Notes under the pieces: generated by a model
What the model saw: only the letters and a program-made list of their open reading frames with translations
What the model was told of the DNA's origin: nothing
Database searches by the model: none
NCBI GenBank assembly: GCA_036346275.1
Contig: JAYEVK010000379.1
Coordinates: forward strand, 1 to 64,000
Source: Otatea glauca
Taxonomy: Eukaryota; Streptophyta; Magnoliopsida; Poales; Poaceae
Direction: 5' to 3'
DNA: 64,000 bases
Program-made: the position numbers and the translations under genes
In this document: in pieces, positions 22,214 through 34,239 of the stretch
Layout: every line of letters begins with the position of its first letter
Position numbering within the stretch: the stretch's first letter is position 1

Positions 22214-25200
22214 TGTCGGGACCCGAATATGCAAATTCGGACCCTCTGTGTATTCAGCACTAGTCCAGGATCACGCTAGTGCACACAGTCTCAACATGGA
22301 TGAAATATCACAATCATACACAGCGGAATAATAAATAAAGACTTCATCTATTAATATAGAACTATTGAACGACCTTAAGGTCAAACTTACACTTGTGAGG
22401 CCTTGGTGGCTTCAACTCAAAATAAATAAACAGTAGCGGAATGAAGAACGCCGTCGGCGAATCCCATCAATATACCACAGGCAAGCGACAAGGTTCAACT
22501 CCTAGATATTCGCCTCCTCGTGGAACTTCTCCTCCTTCGAAGTTGTAGTATTCTCCTCAACTGATGATTTTGAGTGTTGCAAGGGGTGAGTACATAAAGC
22601 ACTCAACAAGTTGTGCACAGAATGCAATTCTATGTAACTATATGCAAGGCTTATTCCAAAGGAAAAGGCTATTATGGCTATTTTGCAATAAGCAGCATTT
22701 ATGAACAAATACAATAAATAGATTGTAAAGACTGTAAAACAAATAACAGCAATAGATAGGTTCAGCATTTCTGAAGTAAACCAAGTTTCCAAACCTAAGT
22801 CAATTTCCACTTTCCATGGCATCCTGCCATCCCAATAAGTTTTGTTTAACAAAAGTCTAACCCTTAACTGTAATTCCCGAGCATTGCTCAATACATGAGC
22901 ACGGCTATTCGAATAGATTTTACACTCTGCAGAGGTTATGCACTTTACCCACACGACATGATCGTCCCTTGTTGCCAAGCTATTAGCACACTTCCTTTGG
23001 TGTGCCGGCAGGGTAATCATGGCAAAGCCTTTACAATGCTCTGTTTAGACCTGTCGCTCATTGAGGTTTCAACACGGAAGGGACTGGTTACCACACTCGG
23101 GCCCCCTCTTGCGCCATGTGAGTCTACCCGTACACTCTGAACTCACTATACACCACAAAGAGATGAAATCTAGACATCACAAATTAGTCGGCTAGGCTGT
23201 CCCATTCCAGACATGTGGTTGCAAGTAGGACTCAGGTCAAAGGCTTGCAAGGTTAAGTCCTTAGGGTGACTAGGGCAAGACATCCACATACCCTCTCGCC
23301 CATCGGGCCCACCTTGGCACACTCGCCTTGCCACTTGCCCCAATCTAAATGATTATCACCAAGTTGATTACCAAGCACCACGTGCCATCAACAATTCAAC
23401 ATCGTTGCGTGACATGACTCGCCACAACAACTCAATCTCATCGTGTGACCACATATGACACACAAGTTCATAACATTGTTCCATATTCCATTAGTCAAGA
23501 TTAATCGGTGATGATTCAACACATGTGACGACATGGCATGGCTAAGCAATCTCGACGGTCTAACCAGCCCATGTTGATTATCAATATTAACCAACTATTA
23601 ATTAACCATCCTAGGGTGACAATTAGATCATGGCATACAATGGCAAGGTAGGGTATAGATCAAATTGGTATAATAGCTAAGTACCAATTTAATTTGAAAC
23701 AATTGTATACTTGAAATAATATGCAATAGGGTAAAACAAATATAGCAATTTAATAAACATGGGTTCAACATGATCAAAGCACAACTTGTCGGCCCTTGCG
23801 ATTTTCTTGATCTTTACTCTTTATCTTTGATTCTTGATCTTTGATCTTCAATCTTTACCTTCTTGATCTTGACTCCTTAGAATAACTTAGGACGATGCGT
23901 CTAACGATTAAAGAAGAAGCAAATACAAACCAACTCAAAAGATAAATCAAATAAAATCCAAATTGAGAACGGATAGTATTGGATCACAAAGACTTAGATG
24001 AATTTAGGGACTTGAATGGATTAGATCAGAGATTAGACAAAATAGAACGAGCTTTGAATACATCAAAAGGAAAAGGCGATAATTGAGAAAGAAAGAATAA
24101 TATTCTAAAGAATATTTCTTCGAAGTTATTATCTTGATTGGATAGACAATGACATATGGGCTCTCGATCTATAAACGGGTCCATAAAGATACGTTAGTTC
24201 GCAATGAACTAAACTGATGCTCAATAATGACTTTTGTTGACTAAACAGATACACAGTCAAACAAAAGAAAGATGGACTAATAGATTAGATATGGCACAAG
24301 GATATGACATATGGCCAATGGTCTATCGACCAAGTCCACGAATGACTTCTAGGTCAATGGCAGATTAGATTTTCAAGAATAAGACATGGACAAACGGGGT
24401 CGACATTCATAAGATTCGATCTGGGTTCAGTCATACGTCGATCAAGAGGCTTGACGATGACAAGGTAGCAAGGAAATGAAGACAAGGCTAAACTCACAGG
24501 TGATGGGGTTAGATTACAATAAGGCGATAGAGAGGATGATGATATTGCACTAGAGCTTTTGCGAGCATGCACACATGCGAGGATAGCGAAGCAACGACAG
24601 GACACTTATGCAAAGATAAGATGTCGATTGTCGGTACAACGATATGGTAGCAAAGATATGATATGGCTCAGGATTGATCTGCGAGTTGCGAGGTTTACAT
24701 GACATGATGCATCGTTAACGACAGATTGGACACAAGGTTCAATTAGGGTTTGAGAGAAACGACTCGCGGATAGATCCATTTGGCATAGGGATAGGATAGG
24801 TAGGGTTGGCTCTGCAATAAAATATTACCAAGGGTGGCTAACAAAAACATGATCCGATAACAAAAGAACTGGATCGAACGACGACGGTTAGAAGGCAACC
24901 GAAGACTAAATGAACTCTAAAGATGAGCAAACCAGAGAATGATGGCCTACTGGACATGATGACACGACCAAGGCGAATTAAGATGGTTGGCGGCAAAAGA
25001 CGGCGCGCAGATCGATTTAAAGGCGCGGCTAACGAATATAAAAATTTTGGTAGATGGAACAGCAAAGGGAAGTGAGCACCACGTAGAACGCGCGAGACGA
25101 TCTCAACGGTATAAGCGGATTTGGCGGCAACCCAATGGACAGATCACAAAGCTGGCGATGAGCAGTGCTAAAGCTAATAGATCAAACGGCCATAACTATT

Positions 25201-26354
25201 AAGATAATGGATGAAACCTAACCAAAATTTACAGAGAGCTATCTGGGATCATTTGGCACAATATGAGGTGAACGGATCTGAGTTTTACCTTCTGGATCAA
25301 CGGGGAACGCGTGGCGAAGTTTTCAGTACGACGTGATCGATCGGGAAGATTGAATTTTCTGCAGCAATCCCGTGGACAAAACCTTGAGTTAGGGTGAGCA
25401 CCAGGTAGAGGACATCAAGATGAGTCTACAGAATAAATTTCACGGTCAAACTCGCAAAACGAAGGAGAACGGGCGACGGCAAGATTCGAGATTGGAGCGG
25501 CCATAACTTTTGATTTCTGGATGAAACGCACCAAATTTGGTGGAGAGCTAGACTGGACCATATGGCATGGGATGACGTGAAAGGATTTCGAAGAACTCAC
25601 CGAGACGACGGGAACGCGATGCCAAGATCAGCCGACGTTGGCGGCGCTCCGGAAAGACATGGCTGCAGTTTTTAGGGTTTGGGAGGTGCTCGGGCATTAG
25701 GGGTGCGTGGGAGGGTCTTAGGACTCTTATATAGGCTAGGAGTCGTGTCCTACAAGGAAACACGAAGAAAAAGCGGATTTGGATTGAAAACGGATCGGAT
25801 CGAACACCGCGCACATTGAGCAAGAAACGGATGACGTGGCTCATTCTGGTGCGTCGGATGGAGATCGGAAGGCTGAGGTTAGCGATGACGTGGCCAGCTC
25901 AGGAGCCGCCACGTGGATTTAACCATTTCCGAATTAAAATAATTCAGAAATTAAAATAATTCATTTAGAGCAATAAAAATACCAGAAAAATTCCACAAAA
26001 ATTCTAGAAAATATTTTAAGACATTTGGAGCTCAAATAAAATATTTTGAACCAAAATTTATTTAAAATTTTGTAGAATCTAATTAAATTTAACAAAAGGC
26101 TTAATATAAATTAATTCCAAATAAATAGCAAACGAACTCCGAAAAATCTCAAAAAATTACAGAAAATTCCTTGAAGCAAAATGAACTCAGATAAAACTAA
26201 ATTTATTTTAATTGAAGTTTATATTAGTCAAGTAAATTATTTTAACATTAAAAATTTCAGATTAAACTTTATTAAAGAGAGAAAATCAACGGGAATTTTT
26301 GGAAAGATGAACTAAACCATAGATTTTTGAAAACCTAAATTTTGGGATGTTACA
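22214..26354 (-). repeat. TE2 5' LTR, 4141 bp
   Basis: It starts tgtcgggaccc and ends gatgttaca on the plus strand. The right boundary is set by homology to the 3' LTR start at 19058, and the left boundary by the adjoining primer site. It contains no gene. The part 22216-24834 has no second copy in the window. Confidence 0.75.
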
Positions 26355-26689
26355 GGATATATGATCTAAATAAGAAGCAGAATGCCCAAATTGACAAATT
26401 TGCTCAAACTGTATACAAGAACTTCGAAAAGACTGCTAGCTGTTTGGATTGGCAAGGAGATATGCTTGATTATCTTCGGGACTACACTGAAGATGCTAGA
26501 AATAACTTGGTATCTAATCAGGAACAAATTGCACAGCTCTTATTGGATAAGTCTGATGAAACTCAAGAGCTCATCAGAAATATCCAGCAAGACTTCAGTG
26601 AACTCACGTTCAACCCTCGGCCTGGAGATCCTGATTATCCTAGTTGGCATGATCAAGCTATGGCTACTCCTCTCTCTGACAGAGACTAA
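26355..26689 (+). pseudogene. Copia downstream ORF (coiled-coil, envelope-position), C-terminal fragment
   Basis: An open frame of about 110 codons runs out of TE2 sequence and ends in TAA at 26687. It reads DLNKKQNAQIDKFAQTV and NQEQIAQLLLDKSDETQEL, an acidic, Gln/Leu-rich helical pattern likely to form a coiled coil, then NPRPGDPDYPSW. SIRE-type elements carry a coiled-coil ORF at this position between pol and the 3' LTR; its function is unproven. The N-terminus is missing. Confidence 0.5.
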
Positions 26690-27018
26690 GAGCAATCATC
26701 GTCTTCCCCTCCAAGAATAAGCACAAGTTCCAGATTGACAAGTATGCTGAAAAGGACTTTTTCTAAGCGCAAGAAGTGACCTTTTTGGTAATTGATGCCA
26801 AAGGGGGAGAAGAATTAGTTCAAGAATTAGTGTTTAAGAAGTGATTAGTACTCTTAGTGTTTTCTCTTTGTATAAGCTGGTTATAATAAAACCTTTTCGG
26901 CAGTCTTATTGATTCCAGGTTTTATTAAAATTACTTGGTTAAGCTTATCTGAATTATCTAAGTGCCTTTTTTATTACTTTATTTGTTTAAATCCCAAAGC
27001 ATGCATTCAGGGGGAGTA

Positions 27019-27874
27019 TGAAATATTCAAGGCTAAGGCTATTATTTTGAGCTTTGACTTGGGAGTTGATTCAAGTCACATAGCTAGAATAACCGTACTA
27101 TTAAGAGGATTATTCATAAGAAATGATCTTGGATCATATGCAAAATCACTAAGATTACTTGGAGTATAGGACTTTTTCTCTCTCATATCTAGAACTCTAT
27201 CTTCTTAGCCAAAACAACCCTCTCTGAACCAAACTTCATTTCATCCAGGCGCTCAAAGATCCTAAGTTCAAAAATCATAATCGAGCGTACACCATGTACG
27301 CCGGACCGATATTTTCGGTCCAGCGCTCAGAATTATCTTTACCGAGCGTACTCCATATACGCCGGACCGACTTTTTTAGTCCGGCGCTAACAATCCTCTT
27401 TGATAAAATTCAACCGAGCGTACTGCATGTACGCCGGACCAACCTTTTCGGTCCAACGCAAACGTTGTTCGCTGGTGCTGAGTTAGAACAAACCATGTGT
27501 ACGCTGGACCAACTTTTTCAGTCCGGCGTACACATGGTTTGCCAGGCTAAATCAAAACATATGCTCAACGGACCAATTTTATTGGTCCATCGCAAATCTA
27601 TTTTTTTGCCAGTGTAAACCTTTGCTCTCTTCACATATACGACAGACCGATTTTTCCAGAGTACCCCTGTTTCCGTTTATTATTGCTTATTATTCTATAG
27701 TTGTTTCTCAGTCGAAATTCCTTTCCATACAGAGTTTTCATCAACAAGTGTTGTGCTGAACTTTTGTACTAATTGCTTCCGTTTCTGTCTTTTTATTGAG
27801 AAAAGCTTTTCATATCTTTAAAAAGTTTTAAAAGTTGCCTACTCACCCCCCTCTAGGCCATCTTGATCCTTACA
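27019..27874 (+). repeat. 3' LTR of the SIRE-like element, with hairpin-forming repeats
   Basis: The LTR starts tgaaatattc after the purine tract and ends ccttaca. At 27285-27660 it holds about six diverged units of 50-70 bp. Each pairs a ggaccga-type half with a tcggtcc-type half around a T-rich loop, with gagcgtac and gtacgccgg on the arms. The unit at 27490-27540 has 20-bp arms with one mismatch. Confidence 0.7.
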
Positions 27875-28433
27875 CCATGTGTTGTCCGTCTGCACGCTTT
27901 CTCACAATGGACGATTAGACGATGCACACCATAGTCTTCGCAATGCGATGTGGCAGCACGCTGCTGTCAGCTTTGTCAAATTGATTCGACACCACTCTGC
28001 ACACCATGAACCGACACAGCACTACCCATCTCAGGCCAACAGAGGGTAACAGGTCGTGCAGCTTTTGATTCATACAAATACATTTACGTACATATATCCT
28101 TAGAAAAAATAGTACATTTTCGGGAATGTACATGTTCATTACAGATAGATGTAGATGGATATATACTTTTAGGAGTGTAGATTTTTTTTACACATAAGTA
28201 CATACACTCAGTACACACTAACTGCACACCGCACAGTCCGAAGTGACCACTCACTGCCTACTTTTAACTCTGAAGTGACCCCTTAATGCACAACATATTT
28301 GTTAGTACTGACACCTTGCATGCATGTCTGCCTTTTCTGCCTGACATGACTACACACTCCATGGTTTTGTTGTCTGTCTGCACATTTGAACCTTAGGTTC
28401 CAACACTTAGTCCACACACCACCCCGTCGAGTC
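27875..28433. other. Upstream region of the Myb/SANT-like gene
   Basis: No gene is recognised. The motif gtctgcac, preceded by ttgtccgt or ttgtctgt, occurs at 27883-27896 and 28370-28383. It recurs at 29893-29903, in part at 30002-30010, and inverted at 30298-30311. Short open frames here have no coding character. Confidence 0.4.
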
Positions 28434-28440
28434 TATAAAA
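28434..28440 (+). promoter_or_regulatory. TATA box of the Myb/SANT-like gene
   Basis: The sequence tataaaa lies 54 bp before the start codon and is followed by a short CA-rich leader. This spacing suits a plant core promoter with a roughly 20-30 nt 5' UTR. Confidence 0.65.
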
Positions 28441-28487
28441 GGCCAAACTTCAACCACACATACCACCTCTCACTCCTTGCCTTCACC

Positions 28488-29471
28488 ATGGCTGGATCCT
28501 CTAGCAGAGCATTCTTGTGGACACCTGATGTGAGCAGCGTAGCCCTTCATTACACATTGAAGGTTACGCGTAATGGGAAGAATGATCCGTTCAAGGAGGA
28601 GAACCTAAGTACAGTGGTGTCTAAATTGCAAGAGTGGCGTCCGGCATTATCGAGGCATAACGTGACAACCACTGGCCTGAACCTTGTGACCTCCGATGAC
28701 CTCAAGGCGCACTTGCATGGGTGGCGTCAAAGGTATTTCAGGGTGTGCGAACTAGCCGACCACCCTTCTACTATTGGTTTCTCTACGAGACTTTATAGGG
28801 TAATGATGTTGCCCGATCAGTATGCAGAGCATATTAAGGTTAGTTATTTCTTATTTGTCCACCCTACTAATCTTTTTACCATAATCCATAAGTTCACTTA
28901 TTTGTATGCTCGACTTGTGTGTTAGTCATTCCCGGAGGATAAAGATTTGCTGAACAAAGATATCCCAGAATTCTTTACAATGTATATGCTCTTCGGCGGG
29001 GGTGTGATGCCTGGTTCACGCAGAAGACGCAGAAGAGGATCTAACTTAAGGTGTAGAGGTCGACCCAGTACTGGTGCAGCATCAAGTTCAAGAGGACGTT
29101 CAACCACCACCGGAGGGGGCCTTGCAAATGATGAGGACGATGATGATGACGATTTCGTATCACCTAGACCTCGACGTTCAAGCACTACCACAACAGACCG
29201 TTCAAGCACTAGTACAACAGGTCGTTCAAGAAACAATGCAAGAGGACGTTCGACCGGCACTGCAAGAGGGCTACCTCATAACCATACAAATGACAATGAT
29301 GATGACGATTTCATACCACCTAGCCCACGAACCTTACGTCCTCGGAGTCCTCCAAATCCTGACGATAATATTCCATCAAGCCCTCTCAGGTATCCATACG
29401 TAGTACCCGGTCTGCCACCAATATACGATTATCCTTGTTTTGACCGTCTATTCCGACAACCATGGCCATAA
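28488..29471 (+). CDS. Myb/SANT-like domain protein with acidic and Arg/Ser-rich tail
   Basis: Two exons, 28488-28838 and 28926-29471, joined by an 87-bp GT-AG intron in phase 0, encode 298 residues. Residues about 8-150 fit the plant Myb/SANT-like family common in grasses: an aromatic start (FLWTPDVSSVAL), FKEENLSTVVSKLQEW, a recognition-helix-like DDLKAHLHGWRQRYFRV, then LPDQYAEHIKSFPEDK. Next come LLNKDIPEFFTMYMLFGGG and an Arg-rich stretch (GSRRRRRRGS) that could act as a nuclear signal. The tail alternates Arg/Ser/Thr-rich segments with two Asp runs (residues about 185-191 and 242-246) and ends YPCFDRLFRQPWP. Such genes are often single copies of a large, transposon-associated family. 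The intact frame and the TATA box suggest it can be expressed. DNA binding is inferred from the family, not shown. Confidence 0.72.
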
Positions 29472-30626
29472 AATGAATGGATTTGTCATTTAGTCCTTCA
29501 CCAGAGGCATATACCTATGGAACACATTGTATCCCAGTTTTATGAATTCTCTAAGGCATGTATACCTTGTTGTACCTCGGTTTTATGAATTCTGTAAGGC
29601 ATGTACCTATATTGTATCCCTGCACTTCGTAATATCAATGTCGGGTTTTATTCAATAATTTACTATGATTTATCGTCAAATTTGTCGCACTCAATTATCA
29701 TAATTTTGTCGTGACCGTATATTTTCGAAAACAAATTGTACGCAGTCTAACGCAAAATATATATATATTTCTTCATATTACTAACCTACAAAAGCAAAAT
29801 AGGCCGAAAAAACATCTACAGAAATAAAATTTCATTCTACAGTCTTTATGCATGCGCCCGTTTTCTTCTCTCTGCATGCACGTGGCTCAACCTCTGTCTG
29901 CACGGCCCATACACCAAAAATTTCAAAATTTTCTACCGTGGTTCGTACCATTTTCCATTTCGTTCATTTTTGCCGGCTTTGCTTTGCACAGGGTAAGAGC
30001 ACTGTCTGCATTTTAAAAAATTCATACAGCTTGTTCATCATCAGAAAATTTTATGGAAATATTAATGATACATCATAACCATAGACAAAAAAATTCAAAA
30101 TTTTCTAACATGATTACCGAAATTTTTATGAAAGTATCATTGATGTGTGTAATCCACGAGCGGATCGGTAGACTAAGTAATTAAGTGCATCATCCGTATG
30201 ACAGTGGTCAACTAGAAATAATTTACTTAATCAAGCCATGCTCCAACTAGCAGCAATAATTGTTTCTTGCCCTACTCAACTCACGGGAAGTTCAAACGTG
30301 CAGACAGACAAGGATTGACGCGACGAGAGACTAAAGATTAAAGCAAAGCATGCATGCAAATCACCTCCACGGGCGACTCGACCGACCGAGCCTAAGGCAT
30401 GCATCTTCACACGGGACGCGACCAGCAGCTTGCAAATCACCTCCACGCGCGACGTAATCGGCGCAAAGTGAGGATGCATGCAAACAACCGAGGTGACATT
30501 CGACGAGACCGGCCGGGCCCCCGGTATAGCAATCATCAACATGCATGCAAATTAATTGACTTTCGGCGCATGCGAAGCAGTCGCAGACAAACGAGCAGAA
30601 CGCGACGTGACCGGCCGAGCCCACAG
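29472..30626. other. Intergenic region between the Myb/SANT-like and hydrolase genes
   Basis: The first 200 bp is probably the 3' UTR of the Myb/SANT-like gene. The segment 30290-30311 is an inverted copy (21 of 22 bases) of 28370-28391. At 30345-30560 short repeats of gcatgcatgcaa and gcaaatcacctccacg recur around GC-rich spacers. No gene is recognised. Confidence 0.4.
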
Positions 30627-30700
30627 GGCATAGCCGGCACATGGTGTGCCGGCTATGCCTTAGCCGGTTTTTGGGGTGCCGGCTATGGCATAGCCGGCAC
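30627..30700. repeat. Cluster of perfect hairpins upstream of the hydrolase gene
   Basis: The segment 30627-30659 has two perfect 15-bp arms (ggcatagccggcaca and its complement) around a 3-base loop. The segment 30676-30700 has two perfect 12-bp arms around one base. The half-unit gtgccggctatg recurs again up to about 30740. The cluster lies about 330-400 bp upstream of the hydrolase start codon. Confidence 0.88.
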
Positions 30701-31031
30701 ACCAGGTGCCGGCTATGCACTGCCGGTGCCTCAGATGCCGGTTATCGTCACCATTTCAAAGAATACATAGCGAAGTTGTCCAAAATCAAAAATATACGAT
30801 ATAAAGTTGACTGTATTTGATATTTCGCCGATTTCCAACTCCCTGATCCTAGTACGTCTATGTACGCACTATGCAGCCGCTGCTCAGTCTCAGGGCCGCC
30901 ACAACTGCTCCTGCGATTCCCTCCCCTCCTCCCCTTGCACGGCGAATCCCTCCTACCGCGGCGACCGGCGCTGGAGCCCTCCTTTGCTCCCACCACGCCA
31001 ATCCGCGAAGCAGACAGAGGCCACCCCGGCG

Positions 31032-33492
31032 ATGGCGCAGCCGCAGGACGCCATCAATCCCCGTAAGCCCCCGCGTGCTTGTAACTTTACCCTTTGGATC
31101 CTCTACCGCCATTAGCAGTTTAGCACGGTTAGAGTATGCAAGAGCGAGCACTACTCTTGTCGTAACCGAAAACACTTGCTAATCAGAGTACTGCTTTGCT
31201 CAGCACCAGCGCCTATACCAGTATAGATTTATTCAAGAACAAGAACTGCTTGTACCATACCCAAGAACGAAATTTATTCAACTGCTCCATGTGGATGCCG
31301 CAAGGTGTTGCTTCATGTGGATAGAGGGGCCTTGAAACTCTACTACCTTCTTATGATAACCGATTAGTTAAAAAGCTACCTTACAAGATGGTTCCTTGCA
31401 ATTGCTATAATAGTTTTCCATAGTGTATACGACAAGTGAGAGTTGCTGAACTCTATACCACAACCACATCTGTGCAGCTGCTTCGGAGAGAAGAGTGGTG
31501 ATAAAGAACAAGCATGGAGAGAAGCTTGTGGGAGTGCTGCATCACACGGGTTCAAACAAGATCGTCATCTTGTGCCATGGTTTTATAGCTACCAAGGTAC
31601 ATAACTTTTTAGTCGCAAGAGGAAATACACCATGTTCTTGCCAAGATATCAGTGGCCAAATTTCATATTTCTATGTGAGATGCTATCCAATTACTATTTA
31701 TTCAAGGAGAAATGCAAGCTAGTTAAATTGCTGCGGAAATAATTCACTGTTGTCTCATGAATTTTACTGCTCGTTTCCAGAATGACAGTCTCATTCTTGA
31801 CCTCACGGCTGCATTGACAAAGAGAGGGGTTAGCGTCTTTCGCTTTGATTTCAGCGGAAATGGGTAAGTTGTTCCCAGAAAGCTGTGTATGCACCAGCAG
31901 TTGCAGTTCATAGAATCAATTGTAGTAATTTTGCTTGTCTTCATTTTACAAGCTGTCTGAAATTCTATCATTTCCAAACGCCAAACATTAGCTTTGCAGT
32001 TAGTGCTAAATGATGAGTTGAGATTCTTATATGTAGTTAGTTTGAGTTTCTTACATTTCAATTCTATAATCCATGATGAATGCACTTAGCAAAGTATTAA
32101 AGCACGGCACACACGCCATTTGGCTTTCCTGTATGGATCCCTTATAGTGCATTATTAAATGTTGAAATCCCTGTTGTTTTATAAATATTTCAGAGAAAGT
32201 GAAGGAGAATTCGAGTATGGCAACTACAGGAAGGAGGCCGATGATTTGCATTCTGTTGTATCATATCTTTATCAGGAAAAGTATGATGTAACAACAATTG
32301 TTGGTCACAGCAAAGGTAGGTCAAATATGTCATTTTGTTGGTCTGGTCTGTTAATGTATATATAGTGTTCTAGCACATTGGTGATAACGAGAAAACCTGG
32401 TTGTGGCATCTGTTTGGAGATATACTGCTTTTATGCTGTTTGCATTTGCTTGAATATTCTAATGTTTCTATATATATTTAAGCACATCACTTTCATTACA
32501 CAGTCTACTGTTCTGTGAAATGCATGGAGCATATTTCATCCAGTGAATTGCTTCCCTCTCAATATGATATACTAGCTTGTGTTTTCTCATATTTCCTATA
32601 CTAGCAAATACTGTTTCTGTTGGTGGTATCCTATTTTCTCGCACATTGTGTCTATTCGATATATTTGCGCTGCTTCCTTGTCTTATTGCTTAACATATCA
32701 GTTTGGAAATTTTGCTTGTTCAATCTGCATTTCACTTTTTCCAGGAGGAGATGTGGTGGTTCTATATGCTTCTATTTATGATGATGTCCACATGGTTGTT
32801 AACATATCCGGTCGATTTGATTTAGAGAAAGGCATTGAAGAACGCATAGGGAAATGGTCTATCGATAGAATAAATAAAGAAGGTTACCTTGATGTCAAGG
32901 ACAAATCAGGTAACGCAGCATGTATGACCTTAATTTGCAAAGCTACTTACTTCGATGTTTAATAGAGCATTTCATGCATGAGTAGAGCTTGCATAGCTGT
33001 GGTTGTACGATCACTTTCATGGGCATCTGTTGACTATCTGTTTGACCCAGTGCAGAAAATGTCCAATTCAGGGTAACTAAAGAGAGTTTAATGGAACGGC
33101 TTACCACTGATATGCGTGCTGCAAGTGTTTCCATTAGCAAGGAATGCAGGTAAAAAAAACTATTGAAAGTTTTATTTACTCTTGTATTTGAACGTCCAAA
33201 CTGAAACTAGTTACTGCAGATTAGCATTTTGCTCAACAAGGTTCCCCTGTGCTAGAAGCCTAGAGCACATCACATGTGTATATTTTCGGATAATTTACCA
33301 CCTTTATTCAGGTTCTTCACGGTTCATGGTTCGGCAGATGAGACTATACCTGTAGAAGATGCCTACGAGTTTGCAAAGCTTATACCCAACCACAAACTGC
33401 GCATCATTGAGGGAGCAAATCATAATTACACCGCACACCGCAAAGAAGTTGCTGACGCAGTAGTGGATTTCATTACATCCAGTGAGGTTTGA
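31032..33492 (+). CDS. Alpha/beta-hydrolase (serine aminopeptidase S33-like) family protein
   Basis: Seven exons (31032-31062, 31478-31596, 31781-31863, 32194-32315, 32745-32909, 33056-33149, 33312-33492), all with GT-AG introns, join in frame to 264 residues. The fold shows the oxyanion HGF motif (44-46), the FDFSGNGES turn, the nucleophile elbow GHSKG (Ser117), Asp214 in HGSADETIP and His242 in EGANHNY. The catalytic triad is therefore complete. Length and pattern match small cytosolic plant alpha/beta-hydrolases related to S33 esterases and peptidases; the substrate is unknown. The start is the ATG in a GC-rich context ending the 5' leader. An upstream in-frame ATG at 30807 would add a sequence with no family support. 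There is no signal peptide. I see no break, so this is the most secure gene in the window. The intron sequences carry no recognised element. Confidence 0.92.
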
Positions 33493-33545
33493 CAATTCAC
33501 TTGTTAAATTATTCTTTGTAAGTGCAGATATTCCATATATCTGAG

Positions 33546-33567
33546 GTGTGTGTGTGTGTGTGTGTGT
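33546..33567 (+). repeat. (GT)n microsatellite
   Basis: Eleven GT/TG dinucleotides in a row lie 54 bp past the hydrolase stop codon, within the probable 3' UTR or just beyond it. From here to 34239 no gene is recognised. Confidence 0.95.
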
Positions 33568-34239
33568 TGACGCAGGCAGGGGATACCTCATTGGCAAAAG
33601 ATGGGTAGTTCTGATGGATCCTTCTGTAGACTTCGTACCATTTCTAAGCTTACCGAAGTTCCAACCCTTTTCCCCTGTAAACAAGGCAACTCCAGTCACC
33701 ATGACCATTTTGATGTGCCCATTGTAGTATGAGTGGGGCGCATCTTTCATCCCGGGGCACCCAATAAGCAAGAAGCGGGTAATAGGTGTGTAGTTGTATA
33801 CTATCTTCTCAGCCGGTGCTGAATTCCTGATAGGACTTGTTTGTTGCAGATGTGCCATGTGCGTGTACTTAAAAGAATTCCTGTAAATACCGAACTCTTT
33901 GATAGGACTAGTATGTTTCAAGTGTGTGGTAAGAATTCCTGTAAAAGTTTCAGAGGACAACTGCTTCCTATGCTTGCTGAGTAGATTTTCTCAGTATAGT
34001 TCCCAGAGCACGTCTGCAGGATGGACATCATTGCAGGATTTCCTGGAAACGATGCATGGATGCTGCCAGGGGAGAGGTGCTGGTGTAATACGTTCTTCAG
34101 CCTCCTCGCAGGAAACGAATCCTCCGACGTCGTGGAGGCCTATTACGGCGTAACGTTGCCATCGCTATCTGCCGTCAAATCCAATCCAACCATCCTCCTT
34201 CCATCCTTATCTCTCTATGTTCTACACAACCCTGAGCAC

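Larger units (their letters stand above)
17514..26354 (-). mobile_element. TE2: gag-only Ty3/gypsy element with 4.1-kb LTRs, 3' LTR truncated
   Basis: On the minus strand the 5' LTR is 22214-26354 (TGTAACATCCC ... CCGACA). It is followed by a primer site complementary to initiator tRNA-Met (22198-22209), about 3.1 kb of internal DNA with a broken gag, a polypurine tract (19061-19071) and the start of the 3' LTR at 19058. Only the first 1545 bp of that 3' LTR remain; it is cut at 17514 by TE1. Surviving LTR parts are nearly identical apart from a roughly 19-bp indel near 17566 and scattered single-base changes, so insertion was recent. No protease, RT or integrase is present. The TGTAACATCCC start and long LTRs suggest a Tekay/Del-type chromovirus derivative. 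It was mobilised, if at all, by a related element. Confidence 0.75.
26355..27874 (+). mobile_element. SIRE/Maximus-like copia element, 3' end only
   Basis: The segment begins inside an ORF, passes a polypurine region (gatgccaaagggggagaa, about 26791) typical of this lineage, and reaches a second purine tract (cagggggag, 27009-27017) directly before an LTR at 27019. The LTR ends with actcacccccctctaggcc followed by tcttgatccttaca at 27874, the usual end of SIRE/Opie/Maximus LTRs. The 5' part is absent: TE2 lies on the left, and what should continue beyond TE2 was lost with the TE1/TE2 junction. Confidence 0.7.

Noticed and set aside
22502..23020. 172-codon minus-strand frame in the TE2 LTR
   Set aside because: It lies inside the 5' LTR, shows no domain and has no similarity to gag or pol.
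24805..24840. Primer site ttggta ... agagcc next to 24835, which would make the TE2 LTR 1.52 kb
   Set aside because: It needs a 12-base insertion in the primer site. An exact 12-base tRNA-Met site exists at 22198 beside a clean LTR end, so the LTR is taken as 4.1 kb.
30807..31115. Upstream in-frame ATG (30807) for the hydrolase gene
   Set aside because: The 75 added residues have no family support, and the normal alpha/beta-hydrolase N-terminus fits the ATG at 31032.
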